Below are positions 1 to 19,742 of a stretch of DNA of 41,426 nucleotides, in pieces. A model generated the notes under the pieces. That model was given only the letters and a program-made list of their open reading frames with translations. It was not told the origin of the DNA and did no database searches. The first letter of the stretch is position 1. Each line of letters opens with the position of its first letter. The stretch comes from Mesostigma viride (Eukaryota; Streptophyta; Mesostigmatophyceae; Mesostigmatales; Mesostigmataceae). A program made the position numbers and the translations under genes. The stretch is from positions 1-41,426 of the forward strand of contig RPFO01000719.1 in the NCBI GenBank assembly GCA_009746045.1, given 5' to 3'.

Positions 1-493
1 CACACGGATGTCAGAAACCCAGTTACTAGTAGCTCTGGACCAATAGCTACATTTCGGGGAGGGTTATATTTGGGGTGGACCATCCAGGAGGCTGCATCAT
101 GGCTGCACTTCGCATGGAGTTGGGTTATCGGTGATAGCGGACGCAAGGCATCGTCCTTTCCGACCACCATTTGCCACTTGTGCTGATTCACGGCACGTCA
201 CAGCGTCGAATGCCAGTGGCACTGTACTCGGACTGGTACAGGCAGCCGCAGGAACGAAATGAATCTTCGCCAACAGGATCGTATCACCGTAAAGCAGCGT
301 GCCTTCCCTGCTTGTCACACGGCATGCCATCTCTCGTCCTGCTGGGCAACCCGCCCTGCGTCTGCATGCCCCTCATGTTATCTGTACCTATAGCGTGTGC
401 GTCTTATCTGCACCCGTCATAAGTGCCTAATATCTGTGCCTGTTACCCGCGCTAAATATCTCTGCCTACTATCTGTCCGTATGATCTGTGCAG
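1..493. other. Probable intron sequence upstream of the first PPC-like exon
   Basis: No convincing coding exon is seen on either strand. The stretch ends in a pyrimidine-containing tract and a CAG acceptor (491-493) that opens the next exon, so it is most simply read as intron or upstream sequence of that plus-strand gene. Short open frames here show no family resemblance. Confidence 0.4.
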
Positions 494-746
494 GTTCCTG
501 TTCACCACTGAGCAGGAGGCTACATACACCTTTGAGGTGGTCCACACCACGTTTGAGAGCGTGCTACACCTGGCATCCGCCCCCAACAGCAGCTGCAGCG
601 ACCTGACCTGCCTCATCTACGACCGGGGGGAGGACGGGGGGACAACTACAGCCGGCTCGTGCAGACGCTGCTGCCAAACGTCACCTACTACCTGGCCCTG
701 AGTGGATGGGCCAGCACCACGGGCAATTACACGCTGGCGGTGGACT
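494..746 (+). CDS. Exon encoding a PPC-like beta-sandwich repeat, with a 1-nt frameshift
   Basis: The exon lies between a CAG acceptor (491-493) and a GTAAGC donor at 747. It encodes a pattern typical of bacterial-type pre-peptidase C-terminal (PPC) domains: an alternating hydrophobic start (YTFEVVHTTFESVLHLAS), a central CLIYDRGED segment, an SRLVQTLLPNVTYYLALSG strand pair and a GNYTLAV end. It is clearly homologous to the exon at 3316-3572, with the same start base, the same exit phase 1 and colinear Cys and Gly positions. The frame breaks in the G run near 636-641: one more G would restore colinearity, and the resulting 254 nt would differ from the other exon by exactly one codon. This is either a sequencing error or a decayed copy. 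The product is probably a secreted or surface repeat protein; the full gene is not visible. Confidence 0.6.
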
Positions 747-761
747 GTAAGCCATCACACC

Positions 762-791
762 AGTGCCAGTGCTAGTGCTAGTGCTAGTGCT
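762..791. repeat. Short hexanucleotide repeat (GCTAGT)n
   Basis: About four to five copies of a GTGCTA/GTGCCA hexamer lie just inside the intron after the GTAAGC donor. Confidence 0.8.
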
Positions 792-1002
792 TGTCATCAT
801 GTCCCAATGCCTGTAGTTTCTGTCGTTGGCTGTGCCCAGTTGGTGGCTATGATGAAAGTATAATGATAAGCACGTTGTCATCTATATTGAATAAATATAA
901 TACTGCCTTTGATGGGCGGTGGTCCAGATCACAGCCGCGGATGCCATAAAACTGTACTACCACTAGAGCTGCTTTTCCCGTGTCGATTACAGCAATTTCT
1001 AG

Positions 1003-1108
1003 CCACCCAACTGTGGTGTTGCCAGCATTTTCAATATCTGCTTTCCGAGACAGTGCTTCGATGGCGATGGCGAGTGTCACCGCTACTGCCACTCGGACAT
1101 GGTTTGCT
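1003..1108 (+). CDS. Candidate cysteine-rich exon
   Basis: A frame following a TTTCTAG acceptor (996-1002) encodes a segment with seven cysteines in about 35 residues (start PPNCGVASIFNICF, end CHRYCHSDMVC). It ends at a strong GTGAGT donor at 1109 in phase 1, the same exit phase as the two PPC-like exons. It could be a linker or EGF-like module of the same gene. The acceptor phase (0) does not match the preceding exon's phase 1, so the 5' boundary or the call itself may be wrong. No homologue is recognised. Confidence 0.35.
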
Positions 1109-2138
1109 GTGAGTATCACAATGCGGTGTGGTATTCCCCCGCACACACCCTGCATGCAACTGTTCAGTTCAGCAGCATACTTGCAAACAACCAACACAGC
1201 CTCCAACAGTTGCTCCTTTCGTTTTGAAATTTGCAACGTTAGAGTAAGCCTGGATTCCAGGGGTTGTGCTGGCAAACCTTGCGTTTACTTTTCACTCTTG
1301 TTCCTGTCCTGCTGTCCCACATGCTTGCTGCATGGTAGCCTGCTGTAGGAACCTGCTTCGCGTGCCCTTCCGGCAGTGCATGGAATGCATCTGTAGTTCT
1401 TGCCTGCGTTGACCGCTTGCCATCTAGAAAGCGTACACCAAGAGCCCACTCGTCAAGGTCCCTTAGGGCTACTGTTCCTGTAAAGCGCCGAACCTTCATG
1501 CTGTCTATAACCTTCCTCGGTGACATCACTCGACTATGCAGTAATAGCCTCGACTATTCCGTGATAGATAGCCTGTCCCCCCGGCATCTCCGCCCCGACC
1601 GCACAAGTGGCCTCTTGCCCAGTACGGTGGCATGATGCTGTCACCAGTTCACCTTGCAATGGCTTAACTGCCTTATGATTGCCGCCCTTGTTTGTGCTTG
1701 GGCATCCGCATGTACACTTTCTGCCTGTCCAACATGTGCGGATTGTGCATGGAAATATCGTGCCTTGCTACCAATGCTTTTGTGCCCTCCCTGTATGTGC
1801 CTGTGTGGTGCCTCTACTGCAACATGTGCTGGCGCCGGTGGCCTGCAGATGGAGTGACGGAATGTGAGTTTGCTTCCCTCCAAGGGGTATATAGGACGTC
1901 GCTGTTTGCTTGCAATGTTGCCTGTTGTTCTAATGGCAAGATGTGGGGTAGGTGTTTATGTCTGGGCAGTTTGCTGCGGGAGGTTGCGTTGACTTGCTTC
2001 CAGCTAGCGTGAGGAGAGAAAGCAAAGCTGTTGGAGAGGCTGTGGTCGGATGGCTGCCATGGGACTTGTGCCTGAGTAAGCTTGTGTTAGCTATGCATGG
2101 CTAGTGCAGTGGTTGTGCAGCAGCTCATCATGGGAATA
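1109..2138. other. Non-coding stretch, probably intronic
   Basis: Several frames around 1690-1860 are cysteine-rich, but in all three plus frames at once, reflecting TG-rich base composition rather than coding. A GTGAGT occurs at 1864, but no acceptor opens the matching frame after the in-frame stop at 1665-1667. No supported gene is seen. Confidence 0.4.
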
Positions 2139-2291
2139 AGGGAGGGAGGGAGGGAGGGAGGGAGGGAGGGAGGGAGGGAGGGAGGGAGGGGAGGGAGGGA
2201 GGGAGGGAGGAGGGAGGGAGGGAGGGAGGGGGGAGGGAGGGAGGGAGGGGAGGGAGGGAGGGAGGGAGGGAGGGAGGGAGGGAGGGAGGGA
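2139..2291. repeat. (GGGA)n microsatellite
   Basis: About 150 bp of GGGA units with several single-base length slips. All reading frames here are low-complexity shadows. It lies in the presumed intron before the exon at 2430. Confidence 0.95.
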
Positions 2292-2429
2292 CACCTGCAC
2301 ATGAGTGTGGAATGGGCATTCCTCCGCTGCCCTCCGCTTGTCTCACATCATTGTGGGGCACGGTACAGCTCAACCGCCTGTCCATGCCGTGCCTTTGCCT
2401 TGCCACACCTCCCACTCCCTTTACCGCAG

Positions 2430-2577
2430 TGACCGGCAGCTGCTCCCGCACACAGACCGTGTTGTTGGCCAGCAACAGCTCGGTCAGCTTCCACCGCACG
2501 CCGGCCGACATGCAGATCTCGACGGTGCCCACGTGCCCGCAGTGGTCGGACACGGGGGGGCTCACGTGGCATGGTGG
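2430..2577 (+). CDS. Exon of the PPC-repeat gene (inter-domain segment)
   Basis: The exon follows a pyrimidine-rich tract and CAG acceptor at 2427-2429. The open frame reads TGSCSRTQTVLLASNSSVS onward through PADMQISTVPTCPQWSD, a plausible extracellular-type segment with paired cysteines. Entering in phase 1 matches the phase-1 exits of the exons at 494-746 and 1003-1108. Using the donor at 2578 (GTGTGG) gives a phase-2 exit that fits the phase-2 entry of the PPC-like exon at 3316; the alternative donor at 2574 (GTGGGT) would give phase 1. The phase bookkeeping supports one gene made of alternating linker and PPC-like exons. No named family is recognised for this segment. Confidence 0.5.
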
Positions 2578-3315
2578 GTGTGGGCGACGGCGGCTACATT
2601 TTTCCACTGCCGTCGCTTTGTTGGCGATGTCAGGTGGGGTCGCATGGGTGTGCTCGGGGGTGTCCTGCACGCCTTCACAACATGGCAGGCGTTTGGTGAC
2701 TGGATTGGACTCTACATGTGGCAAAATACATACTAATGGTACTAGTTGTAGTATCACTCACATACGCAGACATGTAAAGTGATGGTGCCCAGCGTAGTGA
2801 GATACCTCCCATGCCCCTCGGAACAGTGTGGCTATGCCTCAGTACGGGTGTCCGCTCCATCCCTGGTAGATTGGGACACACGGGGGAGCTTGCCCACACC
2901 TTCCCTCTGCGCTGGTCAATGCACAGCCAGTATGGTGCATCCTGGTGTCTCAAAGGCCAGTGGAATGTCGACTTTTTTCATCGGCATCGGCATCCGCATC
3001 CGCATGTTGTGTGTGACTTGTTCCTGTGTTGACGGCACCCTGCTTGGTACAGTATAGCTGTGGCCACCTTGGCCCTGCTGTGGCGTAGTTTATGGGTGTC
3101 ATGGTTTCATCCAACGCCACGCTTGGCTACACAAAGATGCAATCCCAAGCCGCGGCCTCATCTGTCAAGTCCTCCTCATCATGATGGCAGCACAAGGTGC
3201 TTATCAATCAGAAGCCACGGCACACATTTCTGTGTCGCTATGGCACTTTGGTCTCCAACGCATGAACGCCTGCCCTGGCATGCTTCTGCTGTGGTCATCT
3301 GGGCCCACCCTTCAG

Positions 3316-3572
3316 GTTCAAGTTTGAAACCCCCATGGATCAGTCCTACTACTCCTTTGACATCATCAATGCCACCTTTGACACCGTCTTCCACCTGGCG
3401 AGCTCTGTCGATGGGACATGTGGCGCCATGTCGTGCGTCACCATGAATGACAACGGCGGCGCCAGCGGGGGGCTAAGTCGTTTGATCATGTCACTACCGA
3501 AGGGCATGATGTACTTCCTGGCGGTGCACGGCAAGCAGGGCGCAGTGGGCGAGTTTGACCTTGTTGTCACGG
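3316..3572 (+). CDS. Exon encoding an intact PPC-like beta-sandwich repeat
   Basis: The exon runs from the CTTCAG acceptor (3310-3315) to a GTACGT donor at 3573 and is open throughout (85 codons). It shows the PPC-domain pattern: YYSFDIINATFDTVFHLAS, then a CGAMSC pair, an NDNGG turn, SRLIMSLPKGMMYFLAVHG and a final GEFDLVV strand. It aligns over its whole length with the exon at 494-746, so the two are tandem duplicated exons. PPC domains usually sit in secreted or surface proteins, often next to proteases or adhesins; no catalytic domain is visible here, so the role of the host protein is unknown. The next exon downstream was not found before the large tetranucleotide tract. Confidence 0.65.
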
Positions 3573-3970
3573 GTACGTATTCCTGCCATGAGCATGCGTC
3601 CCACGTATTCATGCTATCAGCAGGCGTCCGGAACATGGTCCGTGACTCTGTGCCCCTGTGGTGGTTGGAGTGTCCGCACCTTTGACACGGGTAGATCCGC
3701 CTGTGCACGCCCCGCTCACTGCGCAATGCATTAAGCTCCATGGGTGTCTGTTGAGCAGTCTCAGCATGCTGCATGTGAACTGGACATCCTATGTGCCCTT
3801 ACGGTAATGTGGCAATGCCCGTGGATGGGGTGGATGGGCATAGTTATCAAGTGCCCTGACCCGACAATTTGCCACAACAGTTTTATACGATAAGCTGTCA
3901 ACCGGTAGGGTGTTCATCTCTCATGCGTTTCTAATTATTGGTGCAAACATCGCAGATATGATACGACAAG

Positions 3971-4067
3971 AGGGGGGGGGGGGGAGGGGAGGGGGGCGGA
4001 AACGAGAAGGGGGGCACAGGGGGAGGGGCTATGTAGGGGGAGAGGTGAAGGGGAGAGAGGGGGGGCA
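3971..4067. repeat. G-rich low-complexity tract
   Basis: Runs of 4 to 12 G interrupted by A or C, including several G4+ runs close together on the plus strand, so G-quadruplex formation is possible. Confidence 0.8.
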
Positions 4068-4439
4068 CAAAACTACATCGCTTCTAAGTGAAACAAGATC
4101 ATGAGACGAAAGAAACAAAACTAGGGCTTTTTGCTGAGCAGCTTTATCAGAAGCGTGCACCGGTGTGGCAGGGTGTGAAGCCGTGCATGTACTATGGCCC
4201 TGGCAAATGACAGTGGACATAGAAAGTGGCCTGCGCATGACATGCATGCATCATGCAATTTGCAGAGGGTGACTGAACTTGATCATGTTGCATCTGAGAA
4301 TGAGTTGCATGCATCGTTGTTACCTGTCTCTTGTGGCGTTCAGTCTGTTCTCGCACATGGCTGGTGCACCTAGCATGTTTATCTCGCTCTGACTACCATG
4401 ACTGCTCATACTTGCGCTATACATGGTTCGTCACGTGCG

Positions 4440-4457
4440 CCCCCCCCCCCCCCCCCC
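4440..4457. repeat. Poly-C run (18 C)
   Basis: Uninterrupted homopolymer of 18 C. Its length is likely to be imprecise in any read-based assembly. Confidence 0.9.
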
Positions 4458-4718
4458 TTCTTTCCGCCCGTCATCTGAATACGTGTTCCCCTCTCGTCTC
4501 GGGTGACTGTGGGCGGGCCTCGGCCACTTTCAGCTGGAGAAACGGAAGGTAACGCTACTCGTGGAAAAGGCAGCTCATGTTGTCATTGTGTGGCTCATGC
4601 GCTACGAGGCTGCTGCTGGGTTTCCAGCCACTAGGGCCGAGTAGAACAGCTATCCATGCATGATTTACACTCATCGTTTGTCTTGTATCCATGTTGTGCA
4701 GCCCCGACAGCTCTGGCC

Positions 4719-15160
<10,442 letters not shown>

Positions 15161-15428
15161 TGATGGTCGGTTGGTCGGTCAGTGGGTCGGTCGGTCGGTC
15201 GGTCGGTCGGTCGGTCGGTCGGTCGGTCGGTCGGTCGGTCGGTCGGTCGGTCGGTCGGTCGGTCGGTCGGTCGGTCGGTCGGTCGGTCGGTCGGTCGGTC
15301 GGTCGGTCGGTCGGTCGGTCGGTCGGTCGGTCGGTCGGTCGGTCGGTCGGTCGGTCGGTCGGTCGGTCGGTCGGTCGGTCGGTCGGTCGGTCGGTCGGTC
15401 GGTCGGTCGGTCGGTCGGTCGGTCGGTC
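15161..15428. repeat. (TCGG)n block
   Basis: About 65 units of TCGG. The first 25 bp are slightly irregular (TGATGGTCGGTTGG, then CAGTGGG); the rest is perfect. It joins directly to the GTCT block on the left and the GTTT block on the right. Confidence 0.97.
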
Positions 15429-15513
15429 GTTTGTTTGTTTGTTTGTTTGTTTGTTTGTTTGTTTGTTTGTTTGTTTGTTTGTTTGTTTGTTTGTTTGTTT
15501 GTTTGTTTGTTTT
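15429..15513. repeat. (GTTT)n block
   Basis: About 21 perfect units forming the right edge of the composite tract. Confidence 0.97.
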
Positions 15514-15632
15514 CCACATCACATGTTTTTTTTGTTTGTTTTCCACATCACTGCCTTGGTTTTCGGTCTGGTTTACACAGTTTTTTGTTTTACACATCAC
15601 TGTTCTTTTTTTTTTTTTCACACATCACTGTA
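15511..15632. repeat. Diverged short repeats with a CACATCAC core
   Basis: Four imperfect copies of a T-run followed by (A/C)CACATCACTG occur near 15511, 15539, 15586 and 15617, separated by 28 to 47 bp. Confidence 0.7.
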
Positions 15633-16184
15633 GTCGTGCATTAGTGTAGATGGTGACGCATGTGTTCGTGAGTACACAGGTTGAGTGGAGTGCGTACGGC
15701 GCCCGCCACGACAAGATGGGGCAGCCGGTCCGATGGCAAGCATAAGATGGAGTACGCCTGTACTTTTGTGGGACGGCTCAATGGGCTGCATACATACCTT
15801 TTAATGCCTTCGATACCTTTTGATGCAGAACGCACTAGGGGCATAGCACAGGGCATACGTACAGCACCAATGCCTACCTGCCGCCATGACAAGGGGCAGG
15901 TTAGGAGGTACCGATCGCTAGCAAGGCGTCGGTGTATGGTGAGGAAGGCTGCTAGGGAAAGCGAGCGTAAGTGCGGGTAATCAAGGGGTGCGTGGAAACG
16001 GAATGTGGGGAATCCTCCAAGTGCGAATCCGAAATATTGCGAGTTATGCAGCTTCTACACGTCCACTGACACCATTTCTTGCCACGCGGTCCTTGTCCTC
16101 ATCATCTCGTACACATCACCTGGCAGGACTAAGCGAGGATCCATTAGCCAGCCAGCTCAGTTGATAACCCTCATTGCCTACCAG
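15633..16184. other. No gene recognised; probably upstream intron of the UBA-like gene
   Basis: Open frames at 15681-15980 and 16005-16184 show no family resemblance or coding-like composition. Exons of the downstream UBA-like gene may lie here but cannot be placed from the sequence alone. Confidence 0.35.
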
Positions 16185-16233
16185 GATGCTCAAGACTCTT
16201 TTTGCAGTATGGCTCACGAATGCAAGCATGGGG
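16185..16233 (+). CDS. Candidate penultimate exon of the UBA-like gene
   Basis: A 49-nt segment between a CTACCAG acceptor and an excellent GTGAGT donor at 16234. In the frame MLKTLFAVWLTNASMG it ends exactly in phase 0, as required by the last exon at 16410. The 5' boundary is weak, so an earlier or different exon start is possible. Confidence 0.35.
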
Positions 16234-16409
16234 GTGAGTTTTTGCAAACAAAGTGGCCATTCGTGGCGGGTGAATGGAAGGAGAGGCGGTGCACCGTGGG
16301 GGGTGGGAACCGGGCGGTGGGGGGCACGGGGGCGTTTGCATGTCAGATTTTTTTTTTGTCCTCATTTTGCTTTGAAGGGGAATCGGGGTGGGTTGGGTTG
16401 GTCCTGCAG

Positions 16410-16538
16410 GTGCTGGGTTTCCTGGATAATTTTGGCAAGTTGAAGGAGATGGGCTTCACCCCTATCCAGATCACAGGCGCGCTCGCGATTCACAACAATG
16501 CCTTGCGAGAGGCATCCGGGATGCTGGCAGGAGACTGA
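16410..16538 (+). CDS. Last exon of a protein with a C-terminal UBA-like domain
   Basis: The exon begins after a pyrimidine-rich tract and CTGCAG acceptor (16404-16409) in phase 0 and ends with TGA. Its 42 residues carry the hallmark of ubiquitin-associated (UBA) three-helix domains: FGKLKEMGFTPIQITGAL with the MGF loop, then HNNALREASGML, matching the N-x3-A-x2-ML pattern of helix 3. UBA domains bind ubiquitin or ubiquitin-like partners in proteasome shuttling, deubiquitination and trafficking. Which protein this belongs to cannot be told, because only the C-terminus is visible. The UBA motif ends four residues before the stop, as in many proteins with a terminal UBA. Confidence 0.6.
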   Translation: MLGFLDNFGKLKEMGFTPIQITGALAIHNNALREASGMLAGD

Positions 16539-16671
16539 GAATTTGTTTTGAGTGCATTGATCTATACCGATAGACTGGAATGAGCGGTCAATGTCCAACT
16601 GTGGGTAAGGGATGCTTTTGCAAGGGTGATCTTTGCATATCAAGGAGACAACCAGTGCAGGCCTATGCATA

Positions 16672-17005
16672 TTAATTTATTCATTCATTCACTCATCCAT
16701 CCATCCATCCATCCATCCATCCATCCGTCCGTCCGTCCGTCCGTCCGTCCGTACGTACGTACGTACGTACGTACGTCCGTCCGTCCGTCCGTCCGCCCGC
16801 CCGCCCGCCCGCCCGCCCGCCCGCCCGCCCGCCCGCCCGCCCGCCCGCCGCCCGCCCGCCCGCCCGCCCGCCCGCCCGCCCGCCCGCCCGCCCGCCGCGC
16901 CCGCCCGCCCGCCCGCCCGCCCGCCCGTCCGTCCGTCCGTCCGTCCGTCCGTCCGTCCGTCCGTTCATTCATTCATTCATTCATTCATTCATTCATTCAT
17001 TCATT
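16672..17005. repeat. Composite tetranucleotide tract (TTCA/TCCA/TCCG/TACG/CCCG)
   Basis: Ordered blocks of TTCA (16672-16692), TCCA (about 16693-16726), TCCG (to about 16750), TACG (to about 16774), TCCG (to about 16793), CCCG (to about 16925, with slips near 16848 and 16893), TCCG (to about 16963) and TTCA again (to 17005). Most neighbouring blocks differ by one base per unit. All frames are open here for compositional reasons. Confidence 0.95.
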
Positions 17006-17906
17006 GCACGTGCTCCCGTTGGAAGAGTCTCGATGAATGGATGGATAGAGAAACAATCCTACCAGGGAAGGCCCACACTAAATCACTAATCGAAAATTAC
17101 TTGGGAAATGTTGTCTCGGGCTGAAGGACATGTGCGCCCCTCAATTGCGGAGTTAAATTGGATGTATAATTGAATGAAATACATTATTACATTCCATGCA
17201 TCGATGCTCGAGTCATCGCGATATCTGAATATCTTACATAATTACAGACCCATCAATTGGAAGATCAGAAAGCTCCAGTGCATCTGCTCTACGACCGGAC
17301 GTCTCAATCGTACGTAGTGCTTTCGAGTTATAATTACCCTCAATATATGTCTGGAAAATCCACGTGCAGGCAGTGTCAAATGCATGGTATATGAACTAGT
17401 TATGTACATGTCAAGATGATGACAGTCAAGCGAGGCCATACATGTTGACGGACAAGTGAGCCTGTAGACCTACGTCGATCCCCAGTTCCTCGATGTCGTG
17501 CGCAGCCCCGATATCATCAGATTTCCAATCCCCAACGGCCGTCGGCTCCGCAAAATCCACGTTCGCGATTAAACAGTGCAACCGCGCGGGCCGTTCTAAC
17601 TTGTAATCCACCTATATAATGGGCTCCGTCTCGTCACCGTGCGTTCGCATCAACAGGACAGCCACGGGTGTCGCGACGTCTCGGACGCTGTGCACTACAC
17701 GCATCATCTCGGTCATCGCAGCCGTCGAGCACGTCACAAGCATCAATTATTCTCTGGACGAATTCTCGTGACCGTGTTGATATTTATGTCTGCCAACTTG
17801 ACGACTGTGAACAGCAGCCTCACGCACGTCCGGTCCATCCGACTCCGTCAGGCGGTGTTGCGAATGGCGTCCTGCGTGCAAAAACCAGTACATGAAAAAC
17901 GAGGAC
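17006..17906. other. No supported gene; possible diverged coding or regulatory remnants
   Basis: Minus-strand 17426-17611 and plus-strand 17639-17944 frames have no recognisable family. A TATATAAT occurs at 17613-17620. A diverged copy of the 14-bp palindrome found at 20.6-21.1 kb occurs at 17532-17545. The plus frame is cut by the mobile element that starts at 17910. Confidence 0.35.
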
Positions 17907-17909
17907 AAT

Positions 17910-18327
17910 CGGGGTTCTTTGAACGGAGTTTCTTCTATACGTGAATGCGGGAACAAGAGGCCGCTGGATGAGCGGCTTATAGGTCGCAGTGTTTACTCGT
18001 AGCTGTTTGGCTAGAGCTTTTGTGATTAGTAGATGCAATATAGTGCATGGTTGAAAAATGAATTAAATAAAATGTGCGTTCCGCGCTTGGGTTGATTATA
18101 CCCGGGCGGAACGGGGCGTGAGGTGCAGTGCCCCTGAAAAGAACAACCTACGCATTATTTAATACTAGCCGTGCAGATTCGGGATATTCTACCCCCGGTC
18201 TGTACGGTTAGCGTCTTACTAGCATCCACTAAACATAAGGGTTTAATGACGTCAGTTAGCTAGGGATAAGGGAGGTTTTGCGACTAAAAGCCGCTCTGGC
18301 TGGTTTTGTCGGCCTCTTTCTTTGCTC
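17910..18327. repeat. Family 1 direct repeat A1
   Basis: 418 bp, starting CGGGGTTCTTTG and ending CTTTGCTC; matches A2 at 19292-19709 without a visible difference. Confidence 0.9.
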
Positions 18328-19162
18328 GTTGTCGTTGCGGCGGCAGCCGCAGCTATGGGTGCTGCGGAGCAAAATCCCAAAAGCACTGGTTGCACTGGCC
18401 ACTTGGCCAGTGGTGAGACTTCCAGTTGTTAACCGGCCAGGCGTAGTTCCTCGCCCGGTTAACTAAAAGAAAAGAAAAAGATTACCTCCGGTCCGCACCT
18501 TTTCCCCAGCTTGGGGTCTTTGGTGGGCCGGATGCCGTGACAGGTGCTCAACTGTCGCTTGGTCGGCCCAGTGCGCGAGCTGGTGCTCCGTACCTGGGGA
18601 TGCTTGCACCCCGGGTTGGAGCCGGATGGCTGGCACTGGCGACCCGTGTCTCGGTCCGCGGCCTGCGGCTTTTTCTTCGGAAATTGCTGCTGGCCAGCAA
18701 ACTTTGCAATTGCCTTCCGCCGAGGGGGGGTGGTTGGGGCTGGGGACGGCGATGGGAAAAGCGTCTAAGCTAGAAATTTTTTCCCCACGCATAGAAACCT
18801 CGGGGGGAATGCGGTCTTGGCTGAACGGACTCTCGTTCAGCCAGGTGCCTGGGGCTGTGGCCTCGGGCATCCGGGCTGGCGGGGCCTGGGCTAGGTCCAC
18901 GTTTTTTCTCGAAGCACCCCGGGTCTATGGGGAGACGGCCATAGCGGTACCGACTCGGGGCCCCGAGAGGGGTCATGATAGGCTGGCCGTGCGCAAACGC
19001 AGTGCAAATGCGCTGGGCCTTTTTGGGCCTGGCCATGCATCCACAGCCGCCGGGCACACGCCTCCCGATGTGGGGGGGCTCCCGTTTTGCGGCAGGGCGG
19101 TCACTTGTGACAACGAGCAAGGTGGAGTGCGGCTTCAAGGGAAAGCCAGGGCGGGGGTGATT
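18328..19162. other. Internal region of the family 1 element
   Basis: Overlapping frames on both strands (for example 18626-19180 plus and 18463-18900 minus) have no recognisable domain and are probably compositional. No RT or recombinase motif is present. Confidence 0.6.
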
Positions 19163-19291
19163 GGGCAACGTACTTCATGAAGGGCCTTGAACGGCGTGCC
19201 TCCGGGCATGTCAATTAGTGTCACATGTATGCTTCCACTTATTGTTTTAATGAAGATGCTGGTTTTTGTGGGAGCTACGTGGGACATGAAT
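19163..19291. repeat. Family 1 direct repeat B1
   Basis: 129 bp directly abutting A2; the shared AAT is at 19289-19291. Matches B2. Confidence 0.9.
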
Positions 19292-19709
19292 CGGGGTTCT
19301 TTGAACGGAGTTTCTTCTATACGTGAATGCGGGAACAAGAGGCCGCTGGATGAGCGGCTTATAGGTCGCAGTGTTTACTCGTAGCTGTTTGGCTAGAGCT
19401 TTTGTGATTAGTAGATGCAATATAGTGCATGGTTGAAAAATGAATTAAATAAAATGTGCGTTCCGCGCTTGGGTTGATTATACCCGGGCGGAACGGGGCG
19501 TGAGGTGCAGTGCCCCTGAAAAGAACAACCTACGCATTATTTAATACTAGCCGTGCAGATTCGGGATATTCTACCCCCGGTCTGTACGGTTAGCGTCTTA
19601 CTAGCATCCACTAAACATAAGGGTTTAATGACGTCAGTTAGCTAGGGATAAGGGAGGTTTTGCGACTAAAAGCCGCTCTGGCTGGTTTTGTCGGCCTCTT
19701 TCTTTGCTC
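19292..19709. repeat. Family 1 direct repeat A2
   Basis: 418-bp copy of A1, followed by the C-rich spacer that A1 lacks. Confidence 0.9.
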
Positions 19710-19742
19710 CCCACCCACCCACCCTTGTCTTGGTTGCCTCTA
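19710..19742. other. C-rich spacer between A2 and B2, family 1
   Basis: Begins CCCACCCACCCACCCTTG (19710-19727), identical to the spacer start in the unrelated family 2 elements at 26182 and 37333. Confidence 0.85.

Larger units (their letters stand above)
3573..4718. other. Non-coding stretch with G-rich and C-rich tracts
   Basis: No exon is supported. The region holds a G-rich low-complexity segment and a poly-C run, listed separately. A micro-exon between a TTTCAG and a GGTAACG near 4530-4550 is conceivable but unsupported. Confidence 0.4.

Noticed and set aside
847-1529. Minus-strand frames at 847-1275 and 1239-1529 as a host gene
   Set aside because: They overlap each other and the plus-strand exon candidates, with no recognisable domain.
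1668-1863. A second cysteine-rich exon ending at the GTGAGT at 1864
   Set aside because: No acceptor lies between the in-frame stop at 1665 and the start of the Cys-rich part, and all three frames are Cys-rich from composition.
2087-2757. Pro/Leu/Ser-rich or Gly/Arg/Glu-rich proteins over the GGGA repeat
   Set aside because: Low-complexity translation of a microsatellite.
16633-17124. Arg/Pro/Ala-rich proteins over the composite tetranucleotide tract
   Set aside because: Repeat translation only.
18463-19180. Gag- or recombinase-like gene inside the family 1 element
   Set aside because: Overlapping frames on both strands with no catalytic motif or similarity.
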